Assembly: GCA_035551835.1 (NCBI GenBank)
Contig: DASZMN010000014.1
Location: 1 to 64,000 of the forward strand
Reading direction: 5' to 3'
DNA from: Bog-473 sp035551835
GTDB lineage: Bacteria; Actinomycetota; Acidimicrobiia; Acidimicrobiales; RAAP-2
Length of the DNA stretch: 64,000 bases
The notes below the pieces were generated by a model. That model had not been told where the DNA came from, ran no database searches, and worked only from the letters and a program-made list of their open reading frames with translations. The translations under genes and the position numbers were made by a program. Of this stretch, positions 50,300 through 58,164 are shown one piece after another; the first letter of the stretch is position 1; each line of letters begins with the position of its first letter.

Positions 50300-50643
50300 T
50301 GAAGGCTTACTCTGCTCCCCACGTCCTCGACGCCCTCGGCGATCCGACCCGGCGCGCCATCTTCGAGCAGCTCGGCGAGCGTCCCTCCGCCGTGGTCGAC
50401 CTGGCCGAGCGCGTGCCGGTGAGCCGGCCGGCCGTCTCCCAGCACCTGAAGGTCCTCAAGGACGCGGGCCTGGTGCGCGACGTCCAGGTCGGCACGCGCC
50501 GCGTCTACAGCCTCGACCCCGAGGGGCTCTCCGGGTTGCGGGACTACCTCGAGCGCTTCTGGGGCACCGCGCTGGAGTCGTTCAAGAAACGGGTCGAAGC
50601 GGAGAACGAAAAAGAGAAGAGAGAAGGAGAGCAGCATGACTGA
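50299..50643 (+). CDS. ArsR-family winged-helix regulator (SRPBCC partner)
   Basis: A 114-residue ArsR protein with the HTH in SAVVDLAERVPVSRPAVSQHLKVLKDAGLVRDVQVGTRRVYSLDP. It lacks metal-binding cysteines and ends in a highly charged tail (KKRVEAENEKEKREGE). The start GTG at 50299 is the last base of the operator right arm. It overlaps the SRPBCC gene by 8 nt and most likely represses the pair. Confidence 0.92.
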   Translation: MKAYSAPHVLDALGDPTRRAIFEQLGERPSAVVDLAERVPVSRPAVSQHLKVLKDAGLVRDVQVGTRRVYSLDPEGLSGLRDYLERFWGTALESFKKRVEAENEKEKREGEQHD

Positions 50644-51130
50644 CGTCCAGACCGCGGTGAGCTCGTCGATCGTCGTCGATGCCCCGATCGACCGCGCCTT
50701 CGCCGTGTTCACCGAGGACATGGGGAGCTGGTGGCCGCAGGAGCACCGCATGCTGCAGGCGCAAGAGTCCCACATGGTGTTCGAGCCCAAGCAGGGCGGG
50801 CGCGCCTACGAGGTCGGGGCCGACGGCACCGAGTGCAAGTGGGCGAGCGTGCTGGTCTGGGAGCCGCCGCATCGTGTGGTGTTCACCTGGGAGATCTCGC
50901 CGCAATGGTCGCTCGAGACCGACCAGGCCAAGGCCAGCGAGGTGGAGGTTCGCTTCTTCACCGAAACAGACAGTCGGACCCGGGTCGACGTCGAGCACCG
51001 CCATCTCGACCGCCACGGGGAGGGTTGGGAGAGCCTGCGCGACGCCGTCGGTTCGCCCGAGGGGTGGCCGGTGGAACTGCGCTCGTTCGCGCAGCGGCTC
51101 GCCGAATCGAGCGTCGCCAAAGGCGCCTGA
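50636..51130 (+). CDS. SRPBCC (AHSA1-like) domain protein
   Basis: A 164-residue helix-grip protein. VSSSIVVDAPIDRAFAVFTEDMGSWWP, VFEPKQGGRAYEV and the C-terminal HLDRHGEGWESLRDAVGS are typical AHSA1-like segments. It probably binds a hydrophobic ligand and is under control of the ArsR partner. AGAAGGAGAGCAGC gives a clear ribosome binding site inside the end of arsR. Its stop lies in a large hairpin shared with the convergent permease gene. Confidence 0.9.
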   Translation: MTDVQTAVSSSIVVDAPIDRAFAVFTEDMGSWWPQEHRMLQAQESHMVFEPKQGGRAYEVGADGTECKWASVLVWEPPHRVVFTWEISPQWSLETDQAKASEVEVRFFTETDSRTRVDVEHRHLDRHGEGWESLRDAVGSPEGWPVELRSFAQRLAESSVAKGA

Positions 51131-51166
51131 ACCACTGTCGTGGGCGAACGCCTGTGGTTCAGGCGC
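51123..51166. terminator. Bidirectional terminator hairpin between convergent genes
   Basis: GCGCCTGAACCAC (51123-51135) and GTGGTTCAGGCGC (51154-51166) form a perfect 13-bp stem with an 18-base loop. The stem includes the SRPBCC stop codon and reaches to 2 nt from the permease stop. There is no clear T-tract on either side. Confidence 0.6.
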
Positions 51167-51167
51167 G

Positions 51168-52295
51168 TTAGGTGTCCCGGGTCGCCATCTTCCAGGCGCC
51201 GATCCCGGTCCAGCCGAGGAGCCAGCCCACGATCACGGTGATCATGGCCCACGTCGGCATGGCGGGGATGCCGAGCGAGCCTCGTCCGCCGAGAATCACG
51301 CGACCGGGCCCGTGGTGGCTACTCGTACTGATCAACGCCGCCGGTCGCAACTGGTCCATCGCCACGCCCACCACGAGGCGCTGGCCGTCGAGGAAGTGCG
51401 GAATGACGGTCCCGGCCAGGATCGGCGTCACGATGATCTGCAGCGCGATCAGGACGATCACCGACACCGTGCGCTGACCGGTGAGCGACCCCAGGCCCAG
51501 GCCGACGATGAAGCCCAGAGCCACCTCGAGCTCTATCCAGAGCCCGATCTTCACCATCTCGTTCGGCGCCGGGTTGAGGTCGGTGGCCTTGGCGTCGAGG
51601 TAGTCCTGGTAGAGGTTGGAGAAGTTGGAGCGGACGAACTGCTGCGGGTTGGTGGCCGGCGCCGGGACAACTTGCGACACGCCGCCCGGCCCGACCTTGA
51701 TCGGCCCTCCGCCGAACGGCCCGAACTCCGACGCGTGGTCGAGCAGGAAGGTGTGCAGCTGCCCCTCGCTGAGGTTCAGCGGCACCGTGACGCCTTGCAC
51801 CTGGACGGACGTGGGCTGTGGCGTGCCCTCGAACGCGGTGACGAGGCACATGAACGTGAACCCGATTGCGATCAGCGGCAGGATTATCGCCAGGCCCGAG
51901 GGGATGCGCGCCAGGTAGAGGGCGACGCGGGACCGGCCGGTGATGACCAGGTGCCGGAACATGCCTTCGCCGAGGTCCGTCGCGCCGGCCGTGGCCCCGA
52001 GGGCGGCGGCGATGATGAAACCGAACTGGGCGAGTGGGTCACACAGCGCCTCGAACACGCTGGGGCTCCCCGCCGGCCCGTAGCTCTGCGGGTCGATGGC
52101 GTGGAAGAGCAGGCGCAGCCCGAGCACGAGGACGGGGAGCACCAGGCTGAGCAGGACGACCGCGATCATGAGCCCGCGCCGCTTGCGCAGCTCGAGGAAC
52201 TTGGTCGAAATCAGCGGCCAGGTGGGCAGCCATGAGCCGCGGCCGTCGGAGGTGAGGTCCGGCTGCGGCCGGCGCGTGGTGGCGGTCGTGCTCAC
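51168..52295 (-). CDS. ABC-2 type transporter permease subunit
   Basis: A 375-residue membrane protein with about six helices. A 30-residue cytoplasmic N-terminus leads to TM1 near MIAVVLLSLVLPVLVLGL. A long extracytoplasmic loop (about 135-215, rich in Pro/Gly/Val) separates the first and second helix groups. The GTG start overlaps the ATPase stop as GTGA. It forms an exporter with the upstream ATPase. Confidence 0.82.
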   Translation of the reverse strand: MSTTATTRRPQPDLTSDGRGSWLPTWPLISTKFLELRKRRGLMIAVVLLSLVLPVLVLGLRLLFHAIDPQSYGPAGSPSVFEALCDPLAQFGFIIAAALGATAGATDLGEGMFRHLVITGRSRVALYLARIPSGLAIILPLIAIGFTFMCLVTAFEGTPQPTSVQVQGVTVPLNLSEGQLHTFLLDHASEFGPFGGGPIKVGPGGVSQVVPAPATNPQQFVRSNFSNLYQDYLDAKATDLNPAPNEMVKIGLWIELEVALGFIVGLGLGSLTGQRTVSVIVLIALQIIVTPILAGTVIPHFLDGQRLVVGVAMDQLRPAALISTSSHHGPGRVILGGRGSLGIPAMPTWAMITVIVGWLLGWTGIGAWKMATRDT

Positions 52296-53260
52296 AGCGC
52301 GGGCTCGCCCAGGCGGCTGGTGACCGAGAGGAACCAGTCCTCCAGGCTCGTCTGGACCTCTTGGAGCCCGTAGACGGCGGTGCCACCCTCGACCAGCCGC
52401 CGGTTCAGTTCGGCGATGGTGTCGCGGGTCGCCCCCACCGGGAGCGTCACGGCCAGCCCGCCGTCGCGTGCCTCCGTCTTTTCGGCCAGGCCCGAGGCGG
52501 TGACGAGCGCGGTGGCCGCGGTCGGGTCGGCGCAATCGATCCGCACCACGGAGTTGGCCGAGCGGATCAGCTCCTGGATCGGCCCCTGCCGGATGACCCG
52601 GCCGCGGTCGACGATGGCCACGGCGTGACACGTGCGCTCGACCTCGTCGAGCAGGTGCGAGGAGAGCATGACCGTACGGCCCTCGGCGACCAGGCCATCG
52701 ATCATGTCGCGCATCTCGTGCATGCCGGCCGGGTCGAGGCCGTTCATGGGCTCGTCGAGGATCAGCAGCTCGGGGTCGCCGAGCAGGCACGCCGCGACGC
52801 CGAGCCGCTGGCGCATGCCCATGGAGTAGCCGCTGACCTTGTCGTCGGCGCGTTCGGCGAGGCGGACCCGCTCGAGGGCCGGCCCGATCCGCTCCGCCGC
52901 CCCGGAACCGCGGGCGGCGGCGAGAATGCGGAGGTTGTCGCGCCCGCTGAGATGGCTGTGGAAGCGCGGTTCGTCGACGATCGCGCCGACGCGGGCCAAG
53001 GCGATGGCGCGCTGCCGCGGGACGGGGACACCGAGCAGCGCCATCGTCCCGCTGTCGGCGTGGGTGAGGCCGAGCAACGTGCGGATGAGCGTCGTCTTGC
53101 CGGCCCCGTTCGGTCCGAGATAGCCGAACGCGCAGCCGCGCGGCACGAGCAGCTCCACGTCGTTGACCGCCACCTGTGCCCCGAAGCGCTTGGTCAACCC
53201 GTGGGTTTCGACCGCCCACTCGCTGTCGGGCTGCACCGGTGGATCGGCAACGAGCGTCAC
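52292..53260 (-). CDS. ABC transporter ATP-binding protein
   Basis: A 322-residue ATPase. Walker A is LGPNGAGKTTLIRTLLG, the signature-like segment is VSGYSMGMRQRLGVA (a YSMGMRQR variant instead of LSGGQ, normal in the bacitracin/lantibiotic exporter-type group), Walker B is LLILDEPMNGLDP, and the H-loop is LSSHLLDEVE. Long C-terminal extension. It forms an exporter with the following permease. No cognate regulator is adjacent. Confidence 0.92.
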   Translation of the reverse strand: MTLVADPPVQPDSEWAVETHGLTKRFGAQVAVNDVELLVPRGCAFGYLGPNGAGKTTLIRTLLGLTHADSGTMALLGVPVPRQRAIALARVGAIVDEPRFHSHLSGRDNLRILAAARGSGAAERIGPALERVRLAERADDKVSGYSMGMRQRLGVAACLLGDPELLILDEPMNGLDPAGMHEMRDMIDGLVAEGRTVMLSSHLLDEVERTCHAVAIVDRGRVIRQGPIQELIRSANSVVRIDCADPTAATALVTASGLAEKTEARDGGLAVTLPVGATRDTIAELNRRLVEGGTAVYGLQEVQTSLEDWFLSVTSRLGEPAL

Positions 53261-53363
53261 GCCGGCTCCCGCCGAGGGGCTGAGTGCATACCCGGTAGAC
53301 TACGAGACCGGAGGGGCCGTTGGTAGTCGGGATGACCCCCACGCGCTCAGGGATTTCCCGCAT

Positions 53364-53383
53364 GCGACGCCCGAGCGCGTCGC
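53364..53383. terminator. Hairpin after the greA-leuCD-GNAT operon
   Basis: GCGACGC and GCGTCGC pair around a 6-base loop, 13-32 bp past the GNAT stop in the direction of transcription. No T-tract follows, so it is a weak terminator candidate. Confidence 0.35.
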
Positions 53384-53395
53384 ACCGGCGATGTG

Positions 53396-54277
53396 CTAGC
53401 CGTACCCTCCGCTCGGGATGTACGGATACGGCGGACCGTCCATGCCCCGCACCATGACCGGCCCGTAGGGCTGCAGCTCAATTCCGGCGTCGACCACCAC
53501 GCGGATCGCCCACTGCTGCGCGGAAGTGAGCCAGTTGATCTCGATCGTCTCGCCCGGGGGCGCCTCTGCGAGCATGGTCTTGAGCACCAGCGTTGCCGAC
53601 TCCTCGTGGCGCGCGCCGAGCGTCACGATGCGATCGTCGGTCGCGACCGCGTACCCCTGGTCGGCGTGGAGGAGCAGCCGGTTCCCCGGTTGGGACAGCA
53701 TGGGGACGAGGTCGACCGTGCGCGCCGAGCCGCGCACCTTGCGCTCGATGGCGGCGACCACCTCGAGCTCGCGCTCGGTGACCTGGTCGGGCTCGTAGCG
53801 CACCACCTCGGCGGGGCGCTCCACCGAGCCCGGGCGCATGGCGCCCCAGGCCGCCACGACGGGGTGCAGGACGAAGCCGAAGCTCGAGTACAGCGCCATG
53901 GCCTTGGGGTCGCGCGAGCACTGGATGGTCCCGGGGCTGTGCGGATCGCCGTGGGTCAGCGCCAGCCGGAGGAGCTCGCGCCCCAGGCCGCGGCCCTGCC
54001 GCCCGGGCAGCATGCCCAGCTGGGAGAGGGTCCAGTAGTCCTCGCGCACGAAGGACTGCGACATCCCGACGACGATGCCCTCGTCCTCGGCCACCCACGA
54101 TCCGTCCGGATCGGTCTCGAGGAAGTGGCGGGTGCGGTCCCGACGCCGGCGCTCGTCGGCGATGGTGTTGCCGGTCACGGGCAGGGAGTGGCGGGCCAGC
54201 ATGGCGATGAAGCCGCTGTCGAACGCGGCCACGGCGGCCGTGACGTCGACCTCGGTCATCGGGCGGAACGTCACCAT
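53396..54277 (-). CDS. GNAT-family acetyltransferase with C-terminal extension
   Basis: A 293-residue protein. The GNAT domain covers about residues 1-150: VTFRPMTEVDV start, GSWVAEDEGIVVGMSQSFV strand and the LSQLGMLPGRQGRGLGRELLRLAL acetyl-CoA motif with QGRGLG. About 140 further residues form a second domain, possibly an Eis-like or degenerate GNAT half. It lies 7 nt downstream of leuD and is part of the leu operon. The substrate is unknown. Confidence 0.85.
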   Translation of the reverse strand: MVTFRPMTEVDVTAAVAAFDSGFIAMLARHSLPVTGNTIADERRRRDRTRHFLETDPDGSWVAEDEGIVVGMSQSFVREDYWTLSQLGMLPGRQGRGLGRELLRLALTHGDPHSPGTIQCSRDPKAMALYSSFGFVLHPVVAAWGAMRPGSVERPAEVVRYEPDQVTERELEVVAAIERKVRGSARTVDLVPMLSQPGNRLLLHADQGYAVATDDRIVTLGARHEESATLVLKTMLAEAPPGETIEINWLTSAQQWAIRVVVDAGIELQPYGPVMVRGMDGPPYPYIPSGGYG

Positions 54278-54284
54278 GACGGGA

Positions 54285-54875
54285 CTACGCCGAGGGCAGG
54301 AAGGCGGGTCGCCGTCGCTCGTAGGCGGTGATGTCCGCTTCGTAGCGCAGCGAAAGGCCGATGTCGTCCCACCCGTTGAGCAGTCGCTGACGGGTGAACT
54401 CTTCGAGCGGGAACGTGCCGGCCAGGCCGGCCGCGGGCGCCTCGATGGTCCCCCGCGCCACGTCGATCGTGATCTCGAGGGTGGGATCCTTCTCCGCGGC
54501 GTCGAGCAGTTGGCGGTCGAGCTCTTCGGAGACCTGGACCGGCAGCAGCCCCTGCTTCGTGCAGTTGTTGCGGAAGATGTCGGCGAAGCGCGACGAGACG
54601 ACGGCCGCAAACCCGTAGTCCATGAGGGCCCACACTGCGTGCTCGCGTGACGAGCCGGTGCCGAAATTGTGCCCGGCCACCAAGATGGTGGCCCCGACGA
54701 ACTCGGGGTTGTTGAGCACGAAGTCGCGGTCGTCGCGCCACTCCGAGAACAGCCCGGCGCCGAAGCCCGTCCGCTCGACCCGCTTGAGCCAGTCCGACGG
54801 GATGATCTGGTCGGTGTCGACGTCCGTGCGATCGAGGGGCACCGCTCGGCCGGTGACGATGACGACGGGTTCCAT
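54285..54875 (-). CDS. leuD: 3-isopropylmalate dehydratase, small subunit
   Basis: A 196-residue swivel-domain subunit that pairs with LeuC to isomerise isopropylmalate, and methylmalate when CimA is used. RTDVDTDQIIPSDWLKR, VAGHNFGTGSSREHAVWALMDYGFAAVVSSRFADIFRNN and the LLPVQV segment are the LeuD signature. The ATG shares one base with the leuC stop (TGATG), indicating coupled translation. Confidence 0.97.
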   Translation of the reverse strand: MEPVVIVTGRAVPLDRTDVDTDQIIPSDWLKRVERTGFGAGLFSEWRDDRDFVLNNPEFVGATILVAGHNFGTGSSREHAVWALMDYGFAAVVSSRFADIFRNNCTKQGLLPVQVSEELDRQLLDAAEKDPTLEITIDVARGTIEAPAAGLAGTFPLEEFTRQRLLNGWDDIGLSLRYEADITAYERRRPAFLPSA

Positions 54876-56278
54876 CAGGCGAGGTCCTCCGGGGTGGCGA
54901 ACTTCCCCGCCACCGCCGTGGCCGCCGCGACGGCGGGCGAGACGAGGTGGGTGCGGCCGCCCCGCCCCTGACGACCCTCGAAGTTGCGGTTCGAGGTCGA
55001 GGCGCACCGCTCGCCGACCGCGAGCTTGTCGGGGTTCATCGCGAGGCACATCGAACAGCCGGGCTCGCGCCACTCGAAGCCCGCGGCCTTGAACACCTCG
55101 TCCAGGCCTTCGGCCTCCGCCTGCGCCTTGACCCGGTGCGAGCCGGGCACGGCGAGGGCGCGCAGCCCCGTGCGCACGGTCCGGCCGCGCAGCACGTCGG
55201 CGGCGACCCGGAAGTCCTCGATGCGCGAGTTCGTACAGCTGCCGAGGAACACCGTGTCGACCGGGATCTGCCTCATGGGCGTTCCCGCGGTGAGGCCCAT
55301 GTAGGCCAGCGCGCGCTCGGCGGCCTCTTTGTCGCCGGCGTCGCCCATGGCCTCGGGGTCGGGCACCGACCCGGTGATCGGGGTGACCTGGGCCGGGTTC
55401 GTGCCCCAGGTGACGTGCGGCGTGATGGTGGCGGCGTCGATCACGACTTCCTTGTCGAAGGTGGCGCCCTCGTCGGTCGGCAGGGTGCGCCAGTAGGCCA
55501 CGGCGTCGTCCCAGGCCGAACCGGTCGGTGCATGGTCGCGGCCCTCGACGTACTCGAACGTGGTCTCGTCCGGCGCCACCAGGCCCGCCCGCGCCCCACC
55601 CTCGATCGACATGTTGCACAGCGTCATGCGCCCTTCCATCGAAAGGCTGCGGATCGCCGAGCCGCGATATTCGACGACGTGGCCCATGCCGCCACCGGTC
55701 CCGATCGCACCGATGACGGTGAGCGCGACGTCTTTCGCACTGACCCCTGGCGCCAGCTCTCCCTCGACCGTGACCGCCATCGTCTTGGGACGCACCTGCG
55801 GGAGGGTTTGGGTCGCCAGCACGTGCTCGACCTCGCTCGTGCCGATCCCGAAGGCGAGGGCGCCGAAGGCGCCGTGGGTCGACGTGTGGCTGTCACCGCA
55901 GACGATGGTCATGCCCGGCTGGGTCCAGCCCTGTTCGGGCCCGATGATGTGCACGATGCCCTGGTTGGCGTTCCCCATCGGGTAGCAGGTAACGCCGAAC
56001 TCGGTCGTGTTGTCGTTGAGCACCTTCAACTGTTGGGCCGAGACCGGGTCGGCGACCGGCTTGTCGATGTCGGTCGTCGGGACGTTGTGGTCCGCCGTCG
56101 CCACGGTGAGGTCGGGCCGGCGCACGGTCCGCCCGGCCAACCGCAGCCCGTCGAACGCCTGCGGCGACGTGACTTCGTGGACCAGGTGCAGGTCGATGAA
56201 CAAGAGGTCCGGTTCGCCCTCGACCGAGTGCACCACGTGCGCGTCCCACAGCTTTTCGCTGAGCGTGCGCGGCGCCAT
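54875..56278 (-). CDS. leuC: 3-isopropylmalate dehydratase, large subunit
   Basis: A 467-residue aconitase-family enzyme. It binds a 4Fe-4S cluster through Cys in FLGSCTNSRIEDF and the pair in PGCSMCLAMNPD. VCGDSHTSTHGAFGALAFGIGTSEVEHVLATQ holds substrate-binding residues. It serves leucine synthesis and, with CimA present, the citramalate isoleucine route. It overlaps greA upstream and leuD downstream, each as TGATG. Confidence 0.98.
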   Translation of the reverse strand: MAPRTLSEKLWDAHVVHSVEGEPDLLFIDLHLVHEVTSPQAFDGLRLAGRTVRRPDLTVATADHNVPTTDIDKPVADPVSAQQLKVLNDNTTEFGVTCYPMGNANQGIVHIIGPEQGWTQPGMTIVCGDSHTSTHGAFGALAFGIGTSEVEHVLATQTLPQVRPKTMAVTVEGELAPGVSAKDVALTVIGAIGTGGGMGHVVEYRGSAIRSLSMEGRMTLCNMSIEGGARAGLVAPDETTFEYVEGRDHAPTGSAWDDAVAYWRTLPTDEGATFDKEVVIDAATITPHVTWGTNPAQVTPITGSVPDPEAMGDAGDKEAAERALAYMGLTAGTPMRQIPVDTVFLGSCTNSRIEDFRVAADVLRGRTVRTGLRALAVPGSHRVKAQAEAEGLDEVFKAAGFEWREPGCSMCLAMNPDKLAVGERCASTSNRNFEGRQGRGGRTHLVSPAVAAATAVAGKFATPEDLA

Positions 56279-56775
56279 CAGCGTTCGACCGCGACGATGT
56301 GCACCTTGAGCATCCCGCCCGGTGCTTTGTACTCGACGGCGTCGCCGGCGCTGCGCCCGATCAGGACCTGGCCGAGGGGGGAGCTGGGCGAGATCACCGG
56401 CAGGTCGCCTTGCCGCTCCTCGATCGAGCCCACGAAGAAACGCTGGGTGTCGTCCTCGTCACCTTCGTAACGGATCGACACGATGCTGCCCAGCGAGACC
56501 GAGCCGTCGTCGGCTCCGGACTCGTCGACGATCTCGACCTCCTTCAGCATGGCCTGCAGCTGCCGGACGCGCGATTCCATCTTTCCCTGGAAGTCCTTGG
56601 CGGCGTGGTAGTCGCCGTTCTCGCTCAGGTCGCCCAGCGCCCGGGCGGCCTCGATCTGCTGGGCGATCTCGACCCGGCCGCGTGTGGTCAGATCCTCGAG
56701 CTCGGCCACCAGTCGGTCGTAGGTGGCCTGGGTCAGCTTGGCCGTTTCGGTCTGGTTGGCGGGAGCATTGGTCAC
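56278..56775 (-). CDS. greA: Transcription elongation factor GreA
   Basis: A 165-residue GreA, which enters the RNA polymerase secondary channel and makes backtracked RNA be cleaved. The coiled coil carries LGDLSENGDYHAAKDFQGKMESRVRQL, including the acidic tip (Asp/Glu) residues; the C-terminal FKBP-like domain has SPSSPLGQVLIGRSAGDAVEY. The GTG at 56775 has GGAGG 10 nt upstream. It is the first gene of greA-leuC-leuD-GNAT, an unusual operon. Confidence 0.96.
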   Translation of the reverse strand: MTNAPANQTETAKLTQATYDRLVAELEDLTTRGRVEIAQQIEAARALGDLSENGDYHAAKDFQGKMESRVRQLQAMLKEVEIVDESGADDGSVSLGSIVSIRYEGDEDDTQRFFVGSIEERQGDLPVISPSSPLGQVLIGRSAGDAVEYKAPGGMLKVHIVAVER

Positions 56776-56885
56776 GGCGTGTCCTCCAGGAGGCGGGTGT
56801 GCGGGCGGTGCGAGGCAGGGCACCGCGGCAGCAACCACCAGGCTAACGCTCCGGGGACGACCCTCGTTTCGCCCCGCAGCCTCTG

Positions 56886-56915
56886 TTGACGGACCCACCC
56901 CGGCCGCGAGAGACT
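56886..56915 (+). promoter_or_regulatory. leuB promoter: TTGACG, 18 bp, GAGACT
   Basis: TTGACG (56886-56891) and GAGACT (56910-56915) at 18-bp spacing. The -10 ends 9 nt before the leader ATG. The region from 56776 to 56885 holds the divergent greA promoter (TAGCCT on the minus strand) and nothing else recognisable. Confidence 0.6.
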
Positions 56916-56924
56916 GGTCGGACC

Positions 56925-56963
56925 ATGCGTCGTCCCGAGCACTTCGTAGGCATTATTCATTAG
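56925..56963 (+). CDS. leuB leader peptide MRRPEHFVGIIH (attenuator)
   Basis: A 12-codon ORF ending in TAG. It contains Val-Gly-Ile-Ile encoded by GTA GGC ATT ATT, AT-ending codons that are rare in this genome. A hairpin starts on the last base of the stop and an intrinsic terminator follows 28 nt later. The layout copies the ilvB attenuator, predicting control by Ile and/or Val tRNA charging. Confidence 0.82.
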   Translation: MRRPEHFVGIIH

Positions 56964-56985
56964 GCGCGCCACCTTTCCGCGCGCC
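56963..56985 (+). promoter_or_regulatory. leuB leader hairpin starting at the leader stop codon
   Basis: GGCGCGC (56963-56969) pairs with GCGCGCC (56979-56985) around a 9-base loop. Its 5' arm would be covered by a ribosome stalled on the Ile codons. Confidence 0.65.
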
Positions 56986-56990
56986 GTCGA

Positions 56991-57015
56991 ACCGTCCACG
57001 CAGTGGGCGGTTTTT
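56991..57015 (+). terminator. leuB attenuator terminator
   Basis: ACCGTCCAC pairs with GTGGGCGGT around GCA with one T-G wobble, followed by TTTTT (57011-57015). It lies 110 bp before leuB. Confidence 0.8.
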
Positions 57016-57097
57016 CAATTCCGGGCAACGCTTCGGGGTCTTCCGGGGGACCGGCGCAGGGATGGGACGGCCGACGGGGCACCAGCGGCCACACGAC

Positions 57098-57124
57098 GAG
57101 AGGACAGAGAGGACAGAGAGGACT
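57098..57124. repeat. Three 9-bp GAGAGGACA repeats at the leuB ribosome binding site
   Basis: GAGAGGACA is repeated three times without gap (last copy ends in T), ending on the base before the leuB GTG. Every unit contains an AGAGGA Shine-Dalgarno-like core, so slippage would change the number of ribosome binding sites. Confidence 0.85.
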
Positions 57125-58159
57125 GTGGGCAAGGCCAGCAGCAGGCATCGGGTCGCCGTGATCGGCGGCGACGGCATCGGGCCGGAGGTCTGCGCCGAGG
57201 CGCTCAAGGTGGTCTCGGCGGCGGGCGTCGAACTCGACACCACCGAGTTCGACCTGGGTGCCGCCCGCTATCGCCGCGACGGTTCGGTCCTGCCGGACGA
57301 GGTCCTGGCCGAGCTCCGCGGCTACGAGGCCATCCTGCTCGGCGCGGTGGGCCCACCGGTCGGCGATACGTCCGTGCCGCCCGGCACGCTCGAGCGCGGC
57401 CTCCTGCTCCGCCTCCGCTTCGAGCTCGATCTCTACGTCAACCTGCGTCCCTTCACCGGGGTCCCCGGCTCCATCGCGGAGGGGGCCGATTTCGCCGTGG
57501 TGCGCGAGAACACCGAAGGCACCTACGCGGGCGAGGGTGGGTTCCTGCGCAAGGGCACGCCGCACGAGGTCGCCACGCAGGGCTCGGTCAACACACGCAT
57601 GGGCGTCGAGCGCTGTGTCCGGTTCGCTTTCGAGCTGGCCGGCCGGCGCAACAACCGCCTCACGCTGGTGCACAAGACGAACGTGCTCACGTTTGCCGGC
57701 GATCTGTGGAACCGGACGGTCACCGAGGTCTCGCCCGAGTACCCCGACGTGTCGTGGGACTACAACCACGTGGATGCCGCCTGCATCTATCTCGTCGAGC
57801 AACCGAAACGCTACGACGTCATCGTCACCGACAACCTCTTCGGTGACATCCTCACCGACCTGGCAGGAGCGGTCGCCGGAGGTATCGGGTTCGCGGCGTC
57901 GGCCAACCTCAACCCGGCGCGCACCGGGCCGTCGCTCTTCGAACCGGTCCACGGCGCGGCCCACGACATCGCCGGGCAGGGCATCGCCAATCCACTCGCG
58001 GCCATCCACTCAGCCGCCCTCATGCTCGAACACCTGGGTGAGACCGACGCGGCCGCCCGCATCCTCAAGGCGCTCGCCGCGCAGGTCGATTCCATGTCAT
58101 CCTCCGCCCAACCGCAGCCCACCTCCGCCGTGGGCGACGCCATCGCAGAAAGGCTGTAG
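57125..58159 (+). CDS. leuB: 3-isopropylmalate dehydrogenase
   Basis: A 344-residue metal- and NAD-dependent dehydrogenase that oxidises isopropylmalate, and methylmalate in the citramalate route. AVIGGDGIGPEVCAEA, RENTEGTYAGEGG, the LVHKTNVL lysine region and the VTDNLFGDILTDLAGAVAGGIG aspartate motif are diagnostic. The GTG at 57125 follows three AGAGGA-containing repeats. It heads leuB-ilvE-cimA behind an attenuator. Confidence 0.97.
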   Translation: MGKASSRHRVAVIGGDGIGPEVCAEALKVVSAAGVELDTTEFDLGAARYRRDGSVLPDEVLAELRGYEAILLGAVGPPVGDTSVPPGTLERGLLLRLRFELDLYVNLRPFTGVPGSIAEGADFAVVRENTEGTYAGEGGFLRKGTPHEVATQGSVNTRMGVERCVRFAFELAGRRNNRLTLVHKTNVLTFAGDLWNRTVTEVSPEYPDVSWDYNHVDAACIYLVEQPKRYDVIVTDNLFGDILTDLAGAVAGGIGFAASANLNPARTGPSLFEPVHGAAHDIAGQGIANPLAAIHSAALMLEHLGETDAAARILKALAAQVDSMSSSAQPQPTSAVGDAIAERL

Positions 58160-58164
58160 CCCAC

